Shown here one piece after another: positions 27,386 to 38,580 of a stretch of DNA of 64,000 nucleotides. Every line of letters begins with the position of its first letter. Position 1 is the stretch's first letter. The notes beneath the pieces were generated by a model. The model saw only the letters and a program-made list of their open reading frames with translations. It did no database searches and was not told where the DNA came from. The translations under genes and the position numbers were made by a program. Source of the DNA: Agriotes lineatus (taxonomy: Eukaryota; Arthropoda; Insecta; Coleoptera; Elateridae). The stretch spans positions 1-64,000 of the forward strand of contig CALNHX010007480.1 of the NCBI GenBank assembly GCA_940337035.1, read 5' to 3'.

Positions 27386-28500
27386 CTTGCTTTCAGAACC
27401 AATATAATAAACTTGTTTTTATCTTTTGTTTGATACGCCAACTTAACAACATTCAACTAGGTGAGGCAAGCACAACATTACTCCCCCGCTAAAAAAGAAA
27501 AGTAAGAAAGGAGGCCAGGTAGGAAAACGTCTTGCTTTCAGAACCAATATAAAAACTTGTTTTTGAATTTTGTTTCATGCCTCACCTTAACATCATCCAA
27601 CTAGGTGACGCAAGCACAACATACCCCCACCCCCCTAAAAAAAGAAAGGTAAGGAGGAAGGTCAGGCAGGAAAACATCTTGTTTTCAGAACCAATATAAA
27701 AACTTGTTTTTGAATATTGTTTAATGCCTTACCTTAACAACATCCAACTATGGGACGCAAGCACAACATTATCCCCCCCCCCCTAAAAAAGAAAGGTAAG
27801 GAGGGAGGTCAGGCAGGAAAACATCTTGTTTTCAGAACCAATATAAAAACTTGTTTTTGAATTTTGTTTAATGCGCCACCTTAACAACATCCAACTAGGT
27901 GACGCAACAACAACATAACCCCCCCCCCTAAAAAAGTAAGGTAAGGGTAGGTAGGAAAACGTGTTGTTTTAAGAACCAATATAATTAACTTGTTTTTAAA
28001 TTTTGTTTGCTGCGCCACCTTAACAACATTCAACTAGGTGACGCAAGCACAACACTACTCCCCCCCTAAAAAAGAAAGGTAAGAAGGGAGGCCAGGTAGG
28101 AAAACGTCTTGCTTTCAGAACCAATATAACAACTTGTTTTTGAATTTTGTTTAATGTCTCACCCTAACAATATCCAACTAGGGGACGAAAGCACAACATT
28201 ACCCCCCCCCCCCTTCCTAAAAAATAAAGGTAACGAGGGAGGCCAGGTAGGAAAACGTCTTGTTTTCAGAACCAATATAATAAACTTGTTTATGTGTTTT
28301 GTTTGATGCGCCACCTTAACAACATCCAACTAGGTGACGCAAGCACAACATTACTCCACCCCTAAAAAAGAAAGGTAAGGAGGGAGGCCAAGAAGGAAAA
28401 CGTCTTGTTTTCAGAACCAATAAAAAAACTTTTTTTGTGTTTTGCTTGATGCGTCACATTAACAACATCCACTATGGTGACGCAGTACAACAGTACAAGG
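27386..28500. repeat. satellite, eight units of about 145 bp with poly-C tracts
   Basis: The block CTTG(C/T)TTTCAGAACCAATA recurs at 27386, 27531, 27678, 27825, 27963, 28108, 28259 and 28404, a spacing of 138-151 bp. Each unit then has ACTTGTTTTTG, a CACCTTAACAACATCCAACTA-like block, GACGCAAGCACAACA and an AAAAAAGAAAGGTAAGGAGGGAGG-like purine block. Most have a C-run of 5-12 before the purines. Length differences come mainly from the poly-C tract. The last unit lacks the poly-C/purine block and degrades after about 28480. This is a short tandem satellite rather than a dispersed repeat, and no coding frame runs through it. Confidence 0.95.
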
Positions 28501-28805
28501 CAAGAAAAAGGAATTCGAAGGTTGTTAAATAGCTTTCAATTTATCATTCTTTATGCAATTTTCCTTTTTTAACTATTACGCAAAATGTGTTCCAATTAGC
28601 AAAGAGTGATGCAATAATTATCAGAAAATGTTACCTGAATAACTTAATATTGTTATTAAAGAGTATTGTTTGCTTACACATAAGTTGTTTTCCTTTCTTT
28701 TTCTTCTTTATCCACATCTTTTCTTCCTATGACGTAGGGCTATCTACCGATTCATGTCTCAACCTTCTAGTAGTTGGCTAAAATTATGGTTTTCCGTAAG
28801 ATATT

Positions 28806-28930
28806 GTGGTATGTTTGAGAGCGAACGAGCAATATGCTGGACTCTCAAGTGACCAGATTGGGTTCGATATCCGGTAGTTACACAAGAACTCTGCAGCCAC
28901 CACGTCAACACCTGTGGTAATCGTTAACCA
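28806..28930 (+). repeat. tRNA-derived SINE relic
   Basis: GGTTCGATATCC at 28861-28872 resembles a pol III B box (GGTTCGANTCC) with one extra base. The preceding 50 nt (AGCGAACGAGC, GCTGGACTCTCAAGTG, ACCAGATTG) run in the order of a tRNA D arm and anticodon arm, but they do not fold into a proper cloverleaf, so it is not a functional tRNA gene. Confidence 0.35.
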
Positions 28931-29827
28931 CTAACAAAGAAAATGTTTCTTAATATCATCGGGCAAGGTTAGCTACCTACTCAGCTTACGAGCAAAGAGG
29001 GCTGACAGAGCCATAACTTTGTGGATTGAAACAGGCTAGATGCCTAATATAAGAGGATGTTGAAGAAGATTTAAGTTTTCCACGCAGTACACATTTAATT
29101 AACTTATGCATTCCACCATGTTATTCTTTGAACTTGCTTTTGTGCCACGTAGTTTGCTGTATATCTGTGTTCAAGAGGATTGGTGCTTGCACACCTAATT
29201 TGTACCTATTAAAAATGAAACCATGAACCATACTCTTGTTGTATAGTAACATAACGGCGATAAACAAACGTTTTACTGTCAAATGTTCGTACAGTGTCAA
29301 AAGAAATGGTTTATATCTAACTGCAATCCTAATAAGAGAATCTTAAGTCACGACACTAAGAAATACCTGTAAAAAGTCTAATAGAGACTAATTCAGATGC
29401 CCATTTAATTGCAAAAAGACAGTAAAAAAGCTGAACTGGCCATCAATGAAACGAAACCACAATTTAGTACCAGGAAAGATACAAGATTTCCTGGTAACAA
29501 TAGTTTTATGCTGAATAGTTACCAATTTAACACAGTTAACTCAAATAGCTTGGGATAAGGATTTTTTAACTGGTATTTCTATTCCCTGGAAAAGTTACCG
29601 TGAATAGCTATTTGTCCAATATTTATATATTTATGAGTCTCCTTATTAGATCGAATAAAAATACCTCAACATTTGGGAGAGTAAAATCACTCGAAACATA
29701 TGAGCCAGTATAGCAAACAGAGGAATGGCAATTTAAGAATTTACTAACTGATATTGAGCGATCTAAATTAAAATAGCTGGATCATTGAGAACGAATTCCA
29801 AACACTAGAACAACAAATAGTATATTA
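28931..29827. other. AT-rich stretch, nothing recognised
   Basis: No gene, repeat or RNA motif that I can support. Confidence 0.5.
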
Positions 29828-29971
29828 TACATCAAGGTAGCGAAGCGCAGTATTATAACCTGAGCGCATATTAGATACTGGGCGCGAAGCGCGAAGTATC
29901 TAAAGCGCATTAAGGGAGATATGAATATGTTTTTTCCCTGAGGTAAAAGGTAAACAACATGAATATCTCCC
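29828..29971. repeat. pair of small hairpins
   Basis: Two adjacent inverted repeats. AGATACT, GGGCGCGAAGCGCGA, AGTATCT (about 29873-29901) has a GC-rich mini-palindromic loop. GGGAGATATGAATATGTT (29914) is mirrored by AACATGAATATCTCCC (ending 29971). The first has the same plan as the larger hairpins that follow. Confidence 0.6.
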
Positions 29972-30243
29972 GTGGTGCATACAATATTTTATCTACTAGC
30001 ATATTCGTAAAAATAGTATGAAATTTCAAAATGTCATAATGACATTTAAAATAAGAATATGTAAAGTAACATCAAGGATTGCCTCATTGTATGGTTGCTA
30101 AGACGTTAATTGTAGTTGCATTGTTACCATGAGTTTGAGGGAGAAATAATTTGACAAGGCCCTTGGGAGTTAGGAGTAGCTTTTCATATTTTGTTTCTAT
30201 GACGAAAATGACAATAGTATGTTGCTAGTAGGTAATAGTTATT

Positions 30244-30364
30244 TACTATACAAGTGGGATAACAGCATCATTAATATACGTGTGTGTAAGTTACAAACGA
30301 GTGCGTAGCACGAGTTACGTAAGCACACAAGTATATTAATGATGCATTATCACACATGTATTGT
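30244..30364. repeat. long hairpin with TGCGTAGCA loop
   Basis: Left arm 30244-30301 (TACTATACAAGTGGGATAAC...) and right arm 30311-30364 are inverted copies over about 55 nt, including a perfect GCATCATTAATATAC/GTATATTAATGATGC block. The 9-nt centre TGCGTAGCA is itself palindromic. No coding sequence. Fold-back or MITE type. Confidence 0.8.
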
Positions 30365-30446
30365 ACAAAATTTTATCTGAAAAGTGCATTAAGAGAAATG
30401 TCAGATGTCATTTTCAAAAATATTTTAGTAGGCAAATGTCATTATG

Positions 30447-30575
30447 TCATTCATTTGACACTATTTCAGTTACGTAATGAAGTCATTACACAACTCAGTT
30501 GCGTAATGAAACCATTACATAACTGAGTGGTGTAATGAGCTTCATTACCTAACTGAAATAGGGTCAAATGAGTGA
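30447..30575. repeat. long hairpin built on CGTAATGA motifs
   Basis: Left arm 30447-30508 (GTCATTCATTTGACACTATT...) and right arm 30513-30575 (...AGGGTCAAATGAGTGAC) are inverted copies over about 60 nt with few mismatches. Each arm also repeats the TAATGA/TCATTA motif internally, so several alternative folds exist. The flank at 30583-30598 (CTTATCCCACTGG) mirrors the AGTGGGATAA of the previous hairpin, so the two hairpins may form one composite unit of about 360 bp. Confidence 0.8.
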
Positions 30576-30601
30576 CGTAATGCGTTACTTATCCCACTGG
30601 A

Positions 30602-30623
30602 GTAGATAAAAATATTTATCTAC
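30602..30623. repeat. perfect palindrome GTAGATAAA-AATA-TTTATCTAC
   Basis: A 9-bp perfect stem with a 4-nt loop. The GTAGATAAA half-site recurs at hairpin edges or arms at 29987 (reverse), 31100, 39552 and 60210. Confidence 0.8.
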
Positions 30624-31097
30624 TTTGATGTCACAATATGGTTATTATAACACCGAAAATGATGCTGCAATGGAATTCATTATAACACTGTTTTTGGTAA
30701 CTATTTGTTTCATAAGATTGTTGACATTTCCTTTCACATGCTCATAACAAGACAAACGTCAGATGTCGAATGCATAACCACAATCTCGGAACTGTATTTA
30801 TTAAATTTATTTATTCTTATCAAAAATGTAACTTAAACTGAAGGTACTTTTTAACGAATTAATTAAACAGAATTATTGTTCTAGATAAGGCACCATTTGA
30901 ACAACACACGAACCAAAAAGCTTGCACCAAATTTAAACTAATTCAAATGCCAGAGCAGTGAAATTGATTTTTTGTCCCATATATAGATGGCGATTATCAA
31001 ATGTCACTTGACAATGTCTCTATCTTTACGCTCAAAAATCGCTAAATTGCCATGCAACATTTTTAGTATCCGAAATTTAGAATTTCTATAAAATCAA

Positions 31098-31253
31098 AGT
31101 AGATAAAATAGTATAGGTGTTATACTCGTTTAATAAGAGGCATTGTAGCACTTGTTCCATTGGGGCACTCCTCGCTGCGCTCGTCGTGCCCCACACGCAC
31201 GCATGCTACAATGGACCCTCTTATGAAACTCGTCTAATAATATCTATACTATT
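31098..31253. repeat. long hairpin with GC-rich loop
   Basis: Left arm 31107-31168 starts AATAGTATAGG and ends CCATTGGGGCAC. The right arm 31186-31252 mirrors it with moderate divergence and small indels. The 17-nt centre 31169-31185 contains the mini-palindrome CTCGCTGCGCTCG. A GTAGATAAA motif lies at the left edge. The plan is the same as at 60788-60905, with unrelated arm sequence. Confidence 0.8.
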
Positions 31254-31268
31254 ATAGAGTCCAAAAAG

Positions 31269-31379
31269 AGAAAAGGATACAGGAGACTCAAAAATAACTG
31301 GTTAGACGATGTGGAAAAAGAAGTGATTTTGAAAAAAGCAGCAGATGAGAATGGCGAACCAAGGGGTAAATCAACGTAG
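31269..31379 (+). pseudogene. LINE C-terminal fragment
   Basis: A 36-codon frame containing NNWLDDVEKEV and ending in TAG matches the WLDDVE block near the C-terminus of many non-LTR retrotransposon ORF2 proteins. Nothing of the reverse transcriptase core is left beside it. It directly follows the 31.1-kb hairpin. Assignment rests on this single motif. Confidence 0.4.
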
Positions 31380-32578
31380 ATATAGTAAGACAACAAATTT
31401 CTGCTTGATCTTCTTTATATGTTTTTATTAAACCAGTAGTCTGTTTTCCATTGCATTTGCGTATCTTACGGTGCTTTCTATGAATATGCAGGTGATTCTT
31501 TTTTCATTTTACCGACTCATTAATTATTTTAATTATCAGAAACTAGAAGCTAATTCTATTCGACTTGTAGACCTTAACGTAACCATATAATTTTCTCCGG
31601 AAGTATTCCGGGGTGAATGTCTTGATCTAATTTCCTAAACAGAAGCTTCGAATTTTATCAGATTTATAACCAGAAAAAGCGGGCTACAATTTGGTTACGT
31701 TTTTAATTTCCAAATTGGGAGTCGAAGGTGGCGTTATTACGCCTTATTACCGCAGGTACGACCGACGTGAGCTAAGTAGAGCACATCGCGGTGTGCGTTT
31801 TCGAGCCTTCCGATGCATCTCCTGATAATCTACAGCACGCTGCTCTTTTAATTTCCTCCCGACTTATTAGATTCTTCTCACTTCCCGTTAAACTAGTAAT
31901 CTCCCTCGAGACCACGAAAAATTTCATGCAAAGAAATGGAAGTATCTTTTCATCTCCAAAAACTTCTACTTTATGCTGCAAGTTGGACTATGAGCTGGGA
32001 ACTTCCTAGATTATTATCGTTTTTAATCAAAACTTGCGCGACTCCAGACAATGTCCAACTTATATAAATTCAATCAAAAGCGCGATCAGATTTTACTAGA
32101 ATTTTTATTTCATCATCCCCTGATTGCATCCGGGGGACTCGGATCCCGTAACTCGTTTTTGCGATGAGTTAACTTCCGTACGACGAGGAGACAACTAGCA
32201 CGCGTGCATTAACAAAAACTATCCTGCACGTGTCGGCACCAACAAAGGCCGAGGTGAAGCGTTTGTTCAAAATTTGTGACTTTGTAGCGAAACATGACAC
32301 TGGAAATTGTATTGTCAAGGGTCACGTTGCTTTTGTGAAATCTGCTTGATTTCTTCTGCACATTTTTATCAGATGTTAGCCTACAATTGCAGCCCTTTCT
32401 CAATATGTTTTTATAGAATAATTCCATATGTAACTACAGGCTTTTACGCGTAGGTTTAATTCACGCTGTTTTGCAGTATTTTCAATTTTTTTAAAAGTTC
32501 TTAGTGACAGTTGCCAATGTTAACTATTACGTTAAATTGCCATATACAATACTATAAGTACTCAAAGTTATGTCGACC
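31380..32578. other. unassigned, mixed composition
   Basis: Slightly GC-richer at 31690-32170, with short open frames on both strands and no recognisable motif. Confidence 0.4.
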
Positions 32579-32704
32579 ATTTTTGGAGTAGCCGGTATCA
32601 CGAAGGTGCATTCTGCATTGCGCTTGGGTACAAATAGGACGAGTTGCGGAGCAACGAGTCCTATTGCAGACTCAATGGACATGAGTGATACCACCCCAAA
32701 AATA
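32579..32704. repeat. long hairpin with GTTGC-GGA-GCAAC centre
   Basis: The arms, about 32579-32647 and 32651-32704, are imperfect inverted copies (outer TTTTTGG...GGTATCAC mirrored by GTGATACC...CCAAAAA). The inner core AGGACGAGTTGC, GGA, GCAACGAGTCCT pairs almost perfectly. A 60-codon frame through it is a by-product. Confidence 0.75.
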
Positions 32705-35700
32705 ATCTACCTAAATTTGACTACGAATAGTATACGGAAGACTACTCAGTGAACTAAACTCGTTTTTCAAATTAAAAAGACTCAACATTTAGTCACACAT
32801 GTTAAAAAACAATTTGTGTAAACATCTTCAATAAATATTTTTATTTTCGTTCGTTATGAATGCAAAATCTAACATTTTCATCGGCCACTGTTATTATAGT
32901 TGCAGTATTTATAACTTTTGTAATTTCTATTGTCAATGTTGATTATACGTATGTTTTTTATATTAAATTATTTTAACTTTGTGGAATTATGTAGTTAGAG
33001 CTGTAGATGATTATGTTTGCTGATGTAGTGTTAATGTACATACTAAATAAGGGTGCTATAAAATACGACCGGCTTTATTGAACATATCTATATTTAATAT
33101 CACTATCAATATCGTTTAATTGGCAAAGGTCTCTGTTGAAAATACAGAATTTTTACGCCTCTGGTGTATAAAGTACTCGAACGAATGTTTGTCTACATTT
33201 CTGTTATTTCTTACTTCCATATTGGAAAAGCTGGCTTTTATCATCACATATTTTTAATTCCTTCTTATTTGTTCGAACTCCATACTTATATAAGTCCGCT
33301 GTTTCTCTGTATATGGACTTTCAAATTGTGCGACGTATCTCCAGCAGTGTAAAAACTGATGTTGTCATTGTTCCGCTAGATATGGACAAAGAGACTCCAG
33401 TTACCCTTTGTCAGAGGAATCAACGCCATATGATTAAATTTTGACATTTGTGAGAACAATTTGCTGCATTATCGCCCTTTTCTGTCTTATTCAGGTCACT
33501 TTGATAACTTAATCACGTTTCGAAATTCCCGCACGTTGTATTTCAAATTTTAGTATCTTTCCCGCATAATGTAAGCCCAAATTAAAAGTTAAGTTGTGTT
33601 TCCAAGCTTTATTCCGTTTGTTTCAAGGACTAGCGTCTCTCAGCTTTGTTCCCGTCTGGATTACGCAATGTGCCCTTATCATATTTTTAATGAGTTCTCG
33701 ACACCAGAGAAGCGATTTCTTGGCTCACAGGGACTTTCCCTTCATAAGCGAAAATACCATAACTACATATTTCGTATAACCCCATAACTTGAAGAGAGTA
33801 CGAACTTTAAGTAACGCCTGCGCATTTTTATTTGGTTTTGGGGATCTTAGCCCGTAGGATCAATCATCGTCCGGCACCGTTCACAAGTGTTGGTTGTTGA
33901 TTCCCGGCGAGGCGTTTGCCTCGCCGCGTAAGTTGAAGTTCAAATTAGTGGAGCTACATTGTTGTTATCGTCAAGCCCGTATTAAATGTCTCGCTGGTGA
34001 ATGTTTAACCGAGGGTTCTTTTTGTATTGTGGAGTAAGGCATCTCCAAACAATGTCTGTGTGCTACACCATCATTGGAACGGAGTCAGGAATTTTGTACC
34101 GCAATCTTCCTGTCGTATGTGCTCCGTTTATTTACCCGTCCGTCCTGGGGATATAATGCCGCTCACACCTGCTTGAATATCGCCCTTATGCAATTTCTAG
34201 TAGTTTTGCCCGTATTCCGTGGCAATGGCTGAAACTCGACCTGCAGCTTGAGCTGGACAATGTAACCAGAGCAACTGAATATCTTCTCAACAGGTACTGT
34301 TTTAGTTGATAGTACCTGTAATGCATGTAAATGTACAGTGAAGTGATTTTAAAGTGTCGCCATGGCACTAAATGTCGTCGTTCATTTACATTTTAAAATG
34401 TTGAACAGAAATTACCACCTTGAAGTCTTTGTTGTCATATTTAATTGTTGTAATGTAGTTCTATGTATAAACTTAAAGTTATTACCGTTTTGGATGTGGT
34501 CATGTCGTTTGTTGTCAATCGTACCGCCTGTGTTTAGATTAAACGTTGCGCATTTAACGTCACTAACCTTGTTCGCATATTTTTAACTGTAACGAGTAAA
34601 TTTTATAATGTTCATTGTCACCTACATAATTTTCTACAACAATAGAGTTTATTTTCAATTATTTGTGTTTTTTTATTAATGGATTGATGATGTTTGTATG
34701 TGCATTTAGTGTGTATTTGTCCGATGTACAGGGATTCAGACGGCTGTAAGCGAATTCAAGTAAAGATAAGTTCAACTCGACTGCTGCGTTTGCCGCTCAG
34801 GCATTGCCAAGTTAAAAGTAGAATGGTGGGCCATTTTCTTCCACTTTCAGAATGATCTCACCTGTGTCTTTCTTTTCGATTTGAAGAGAAAGTGGTGGCT
34901 CTTAGCAAGTAATATCTGAGTTATGTTTACAGGATCGTAGCCCTAACCTAAGGTCGTAAAGAACAACCCCTTCCCCTTCTGAACGAAACCTGCAACCTTT
35001 GTTACAGCCCATCGTAACGGGATTGGGGCAGCGGATTCGTGTAATGTTGCCAATTTTGTATGTAAAAATTTGACGCCCCCTTGTAATGTAGTTTTTATGT
35101 GGTAACAAACTGGCGTCTTCGTTGTAAAGAACATTTCGTGTTGTAACAAGCTGGAATCCCAAAGTGGTGTCATGGTTTTTTGTCATAAAGTCTAGTTTGA
35201 GCTGCAATACATTGTACCAAAAAGCAATACTAATTGTTCCTAGAATACGGCAGGTGCGGACAGCAAGAAGTGTTAGTGCGGGACGGCAAATATATGCAAT
35301 GTCTACTCAAGTCGAAGCCAAACTTCAATACATCGAGATTAAATTGTAAACTAATACCCTAAGATTGTCAAGCTCGCCAAGGTTCTTCTGCAAAGGTGCT
35401 TAGAAACAACCTATAATATTCCTATATGGCCACGTCACTTGGACTGACATACTCAAAAACACACCCAGCCTGTATCTATGCTGCGAGATGACTCCCAACT
35501 TATAAGCACGCGAAGAGTTCAGCTGATCTCCCACCCAACCGGAAATTCAGCAGTGAAAATGAGTACCACCCTATTATATTAATTTTGCCTCGGTATATAT
35601 TCGGCGCGTACGCCTATGAATTCCTCCCGTGAGAGCGAGGAAATGGCGTGAACTGCACGCCAGTCACAAGTCCGAGGGTGCAACAAACGGCGATAAAGTC

Positions 35701-36474
35701 GGATGCACGAACACAAGCGCTCCTGCTTTACGTATTATACATGATGTGAATGCACTTGAGTTAATTAGTGCTACCACATGTTTTCGGCGGAGTAAACTTC
35801 GCACTACTTAAATATGTTGATTGGTCTCACTATGATGAAATAAGAGCTGCCGAACTGCAAACAAACGGTTCTGGTCAAATTTTTTGTACGGGCACTACAA
35901 TAGATTCTCGACCCTGCTATGTAAACATCACAGTGGGCAAACGTTCATCATCAAACTTCTGCACCTCTGACATTCTGGCGACTATATTCGTGGGTCAGTC
36001 TTGCCTCAGCTGGTTGCATAACCGCATGCCCCAAGAACTGGCCAAACAGTTTCGAGAGTTAAGCAACGTTCGTAACGGTCGGCACTCGGACGGGCGGCCG
36101 ACCTATAGTGGCAGTAAAATTGCAGCCAGCAGTTCCTCGGAAAGCACGTTAAGCCGTTGGTCCTGGTTGTCATTTCTATGACAGTCGTTAGGTTACGTTG
36201 AAGGTGCTCGCGCAAGCTGAAAACTCTGACAACAGGCTTCCTTCCACAAACCATACGATACACACATACACACGCAATCGTGCCTCAGGGCAAATTGCCG
36301 CATATGTATTATCAACTTCGTTACTTCAAGCTGCAGGTTTGCTTTATCTTCAAGTCGGTATTGTTATCACATTAAGTTATCTATTTAATGTCTTTTTTGA
36401 ATAACCGCAATAGAGCTTGTAATTGCTGCATGTTTATACCTTTTTGATCGTAGTAGTTAGAGCTTATCTCCCTT
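32705..36474. other. unassigned region
   Basis: No nameable gene. The longest frame (35768-36181, plus strand, 137 codons) has no recognisable motif and overlaps an open minus-strand frame. Pyrimidine- and T-rich blocks dominate 33160-33800. A small GC hairpin at 33905-33926 is listed separately. Confidence 0.4.
33905..33926. other. perfect 9-bp GC hairpin, GTTT loop
   Basis: CGGCGAGGC, GTTT, GCCTCGCCG forms a perfect stem-loop in otherwise AT-rich sequence. It has no long arms, unlike the fold-back elements. Confidence 0.7.
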
Positions 36475-37150
36475 TATCTTCTTCTTCTTCATGTGCCCTG
36501 CCCTTCAAGGGCGTTGACGATCAAAAGCATGACTTGAACCTTGTTGGCAGCTTTCCTAAACAGCGATGTTGTGCTCTGGTCCAAACCACGAGCGTAGGGT
36601 TTTTGAGCAAGTTCTAGCTTTCTCTGCTAGATATTTATTGAAACTTTCTTTTGCTTATTCAGTCGCAGTAAAACCTCCGCATTAGTAACTAGTTCAGTAC
36701 AGAGAATTTTCAACATATCAACTAGTTTGTCATGTCTTACCCTGTCGAAAGCCTTTGGGTAGTCTAGAAAAGAGGCTAAAACATCTACATTAATATCTCG
36801 AAAACGCTGTAGAGGGATTTGAATGCTAAAGGGTGATTCTCTAGTTTTAAATCCGTTTCAAAAGCTAATCTGGAAATTACTTCCTTGCATTTGCGGTATA
36901 TACGATTGTGAATGATCTTCAGGAATAGTTTCAATACATGGCTCATAAGGCTGATGGTTCTATAACCTTTAGAATATTTTGCAAAAGTCGACTCTGACCA
37001 ATCTTTTGGTAGGTATTATTCCTGTTTTGTATATATTATTAAACAAATCAACCCATAAAGAAAGTGAACTATCGTTTTTGAGGATTTTTAAAACATTTAC
37101 ATAAATCCCGTCTGGCCCGGGCGATTTGCAATTTTGCTCAATTTTTCTTC
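36475..37150 (-). pseudogene. non-LTR retrotransposon (LINE) ORF2, internally deleted
   Basis: Read on the minus strand, 37140-36665 gives reverse transcriptase blocks in order: SPGPDGIYVNVLKIL (start of the RT region), SLWVDLFNNIYKTGIIPT, and LASFLDYPKAFDRVRHDKLV, which is RT motif A with its catalytic Asp. At least three in-frame stops lie between them. From about 36610 to 36490 the strand resumes with a C-terminal block (STTSLFRKAANKV... to a stop at GQGT). A (GAA)n tail at 36476-36490 marks the element's 3' end. RT motifs B and C (the YxDD box) are missing, so roughly half of the RT and the thumb were lost by internal deletion. The element made cDNA at nicked chromosomal DNA; this copy is dead. 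The clade is not certain. Confidence 0.65.
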
Positions 37151-38490
37151 TGTAGATGTAAGAATATTATTGTGTTCAGCCACTAGTATTTCATTTCTTT
37201 TATTTTTATAATTACCCACCACTTGTTTTACTTTTTTTTAAATGTTAAATGAGTCGTCTCTATATCAAGGACCGCGTTTAAAAACAATGAATGGTGTACG
37301 CAAAGAGCAGCAAAGCCTCTGGAAAACAAAGGAAAAATCGTAAAGGGTGATTGTTAGCGGCAAGAACTGCCACAAAAATCGAGCAGCTATTTGCTTTCAA
37401 CGAGAACCTTTTGCGACGATTATAAATGTACAAGCAAACGGCGCGCTACGCGCACGTGAAATAGGATACGCGAAAGGTCACGCTCCGAGCCGAGCGCTCA
37501 GATAAGAAAAACAAAACCTAAACAAATATCAACATCTGTGAAGCCGGAACGTGAGATTTTATTTTGTGCCACGGACACACGGACACACGGACACACATTA
37601 AGGAAAATTATATTATAGATGATACACTGACGGAACAAGTTACATTGAGCAAATAAAGCGAAGCTTCCAGTGGAGAATAAGCGAACAGCAAACGAATATA
37701 CGATGAAGAAATTTAAAAAAATGCAGTAGTCGAAGATCAACGGCGTAATGACAATTTCTGCATCGGTTTCGAAAAAATTAAATTTTTGATTGTAATATCC
37801 TGATACCAAGTTATTAAGTACATAGATAATTTTCTAATTGTCACCCGACTACGTGGGCTAACTGCAGTGAAGAAAGCTGGGTTCTGATAGGAAGTATAAG
37901 TAAATTATAATTTGCCGAAGGCGTAACGAGTTTTTAATTACTATAAACGTACCCAAATGGAAGCGAGAAATCATAAACTCAAAAAAGCAATCTGAAAAAC
38001 GAATCATGTAGCTCCAGAGTTAGAGGGTCGCAGCAACGAAATAAAAAAATTAATATTAACGAATTTATATTCTAGCCAAATAGCAGGAAATAGATAAAAT
38101 AGCTACCAATGCGGTATTTACCTATAAACTGTCAACTAAATAAAATAACATTACTCTTCTAGGTATATCAGATCTTCCAGGATAAACTGGCAACGGGAAA
38201 ATTAAAACAATAAACAATTGAGTGCATGCATACAATAGAATTTACGTTAAATAGACAAACTCAGAGGCTAAAAGCTAAGGATTTAGATCAGCTTAAGCTT
38301 TGAAGAGGTCTTATCAGAGGTGCTGCTGCAATGACACAACTTAAACTGTACGGGGAATCTGAAGAATTTAGCCCGAGCCGTGGTAGCATTCCGCCCCAAA
38401 ATTCGTTTATAAAACAGTTAATAAAGAGCAAAATTGTTGCTTCCTTCTCGAGTTTGTTCCTTGAGTATAACCTTAGCTCTTTCCGACAGC
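37151..38490. other. unassigned; short (CACGGACA)n array
   Basis: No gene recognised. A few copies of CACGGACA lie at about 37569-37599. A GC-rich patch at 37430-37500 (GCGCGCTACGCGC) is palindromic in part. Confidence 0.4.
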
Positions 38491-38499
38491 AACTATCCC

Positions 38500-38580
38500 A
38501 ACGCCGGCACCTCGGTCAAGATTGCCTCATCAGTTGGGATTCGCCGGGAATGAAGACCGAGAAAGCTTACACATCCAAGT
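38500..38580 (+). pseudogene. LINE RNase H fragment (weak)
   Basis: Two overlapping plus-strand frames give pieces of the block that LINE and retroviral RNase H proteins carry around the last catalytic Asp region. IASSVGI lies in one frame and GFAGNEDRESL in the next, matching the family's W(I/V)PSHxGIxGNExAD(S/K)LA pattern across a frameshift. Nothing else of the element is identifiable. The surrounding 38330-38800 is open in several frames and GC-richer. Confidence 0.35.

Noticed and set aside
27386..28500. CRISPR-like array
   Set aside because: The whole 145-bp unit repeats, with no short repeat and unique spacer pattern, and the genome is eukaryotic.
35768..36181. 137-codon plus-strand frame
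   Set aside because: No recognisable domain or signal, overlapping open minus-strand frame, no splice or polyadenylation context.
37498..37809. Hydrophobic minus-strand frame of 103 codons
   Set aside because: AT-rich DNA gives Phe/Ile/Leu runs by chance; no topology or motif that suggests a real membrane protein.
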